A model generated the notes under the pieces. That model saw nothing but the letters and a program-made list of their open reading frames with translations. It searched no databases and was not told the DNA's origin. This document shows, piece by piece, positions 5,626-5,955 of a stretch of 5,955 nt of DNA; the first letter of the stretch is position 1, and each line of letters opens with the position of its first letter. Position numbers and translations under genes: made by a program. The DNA is from Lachnospiraceae bacterium (GTDB lineage: Bacteria; Bacillota; Clostridia; Lachnospirales; Lachnospiraceae), in contig JAHZHB010000025.1 of the NCBI GenBank assembly GCA_019420465.1, forward strand, positions 1 through 5,955, read 5' to 3'.

Positions 5626-5721
5626 CCTGTTTCATGGAACTGGGATGTTTCAGGGAAACGGATGGATCTTTATTTCTCTTATGATCCTCATCTCTTATTC
5701 CCTTTCCTTTGTTCTAGCTAT

Positions 5722-5750
5722 GTTATAACACCTATGTTAGCACTCGTCAA
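5722..5750 (-). promoter_or_regulatory. Sigma-A promoter of hsp20
   Basis: On the minus strand TTGACG (5750-5745) and TATAAC (5727-5722) are separated by 17 bases, and TGT before the -10 gives an extended -10. This is close to the vegetative consensus. The start should lie near 5715, leaving an untranslated leader of about 130 bases before the hsp20 ATG. The leader includes GTTTC-CCT-GAAAC, a small hairpin at about 5648-5660. Confidence 0.8.
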
Positions 5751-5763
5751 GTGTTTTGGCTAA
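5737..5763. promoter_or_regulatory. Degenerate CIRCE-like operator over the hsp20 promoter
   Basis: The HrcA operator CIRCE is TTAGCACTC-N9-GAGTGCTAA. Here TTAGCACTC at 5737-5745 is an exact half site. After exactly nine bases comes TTTGGCTAA (5755-5763), which matches the second half at only the last five of nine positions. The 9-9-9 spacing is kept. The exact half lies in the promoter spacer and the element covers the -35 box, a suitable place for repression. HrcA control is inference. Confidence 0.55.
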
Positions 5764-5853
5764 TAATTTTGTGAATTTTCTGTGAACTACTGTTTCTCTA
5801 TCCATAGGATGCATCAGCTATTTCATCAGTTTTCTTATTTGTTTCATATGCCA

Positions 5854-5896
5854 AAAGGCTGTGCAACTTCTTTTTACATCCTGTTGCACAACCTTT
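5854..5896. terminator. Probable intrinsic terminator
   Basis: Arms 5854-5867 and 5883-5896 (AAAGGCTGTGCAAC and GTTGCACAACCTTT) pair over 14 positions with one mismatch on the plus strand. In minus-strand RNA the mismatch becomes a G-U pair, so the stem is complete. The loop is 15 bases. On the plus side T-rich sequence follows (TTTCTTGTTTTTC). On the minus side only the stem's own TTTT is present. No gene in the window needs it, so it probably ends a minus-strand gene to the right. Confidence 0.55.
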
Positions 5897-5920
5897 CTTG
5901 TTTTTCTAAAAATGGGCAAA

Positions 5921-5947
5921 AAAATAGAGCATATAGATTTCTCTATA
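5921..5947 (-). terminator. Weak AT-rich hairpin followed by a T-run, minus strand
   Basis: In the minus-strand direction TATAGA-GAAA-TCTATA (5947-5932) is a 6-bp stem with a GAAA tetraloop. Alternatively ATAGAG can pair with CTCTAT, which runs straight into seven T (about 5923-5917). It resembles a weak terminator for a gene to the right, but the stem has few G-C pairs. Confidence 0.3.
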
Positions 5948-5955
5948 CACTCTAC

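Larger units (their letters stand above)
5764..5955. other. Non-coding right edge, no gene seen
   Basis: The 370 bases right of hsp20 hold no convincing gene. From 5764 to 5853 the sequence is AT-rich with only short repeats (CATCAG twice, TGTGAA twice) and stops in every frame. From 5854 on, two hairpins are present. The likeliest reading is upstream DNA of hsp20 joined to the downstream end of another gene beyond the window. Confidence 0.5.

Noticed and set aside
5738..5815. 25-codon minus-strand ORF (MHPMDRETVV...) upstream of hsp20
   Set aside because: It overlaps the hsp20 promoter and the CIRCE-like element and has no ribosome site, so it is most likely chance.

Overview
The window looks like part of a chromosome from an anaerobic Gram-positive Clostridia member, probably Lachnospiraceae. 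The evidence is purine-rich Shine-Dalgarno sites (GGAGG-like) before nearly every gene, extended -10 promoters (TGnTATAAT type), a two-domain RNase HI, a CbiK-type cobaltochelatase and a clostridial-style Hsp20. The taxonomic call is inference from gene content and style, not from a search.

Layout. Positions 1-2006, minus strand, hold a tetrapyrrole operon read right to left. It runs hemA (glutamyl-tRNA reductase, 774-2006), then a short precorrin-2 dehydrogenase (302-787), then hemC (porphobilinogen deaminase), whose first 103 codons are present before the left edge cuts it. Adjacent genes overlap by 14 and 8 bases, which suggests translational coupling. A 129-bp gap with repeats and mutually exclusive hairpins separates hemA from an upstream minus-strand RNase HI gene (2136-2762). 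A compact divergent promoter region (2763-2968) serves this rnhA and the plus-strand cbiK (2969-3754). A perfect 13-bp hairpin with T-runs on both sides (3765-3799) ends cbiK and also suits transcripts arriving from the right. One of these may end with an untracked 45-codon ORF (3806-3943, minus). Next comes a minus-strand metal-dependent amidohydrolase (4022-4882). Its real start is 16 codons inside the longest ORF, and it consists of little more than the catalytic barrel. A 17-bp hairpin (5046-5089) lies behind a minus-strand Hsp20 gene (5118-5585). The Hsp20 promoter, at 5722-5750, is overlapped by a degenerate CIRCE-like operator. The right edge (5764-5955) holds only hairpins, perhaps the end of a gene outside the window.

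How the genes fit together. HemA and HemC belong to the C5 route from glutamyl-tRNA to hydroxymethylbilane. The short dehydrogenase turns precorrin-2 into sirohydrochlorin, and CbiK inserts cobalt into sirohydrochlorin. The locus therefore covers separate steps leading to anaerobic (early-cobalt) cobalamin, and possibly siroheme. The steps in between (HemB, HemL, HemD, CobA) would have to be encoded beyond the left edge or elsewhere. RNase HI, the amidohydrolase and Hsp20 have no evident link to this pathway.

I see no CRISPR array, mobile element, tRNA or rRNA. Most of the window is ordinary chromosome. The best leads for something undescribed are the hemA leader, the 45-codon ORF with its adjoining terminator, and the Hsp20 control region.
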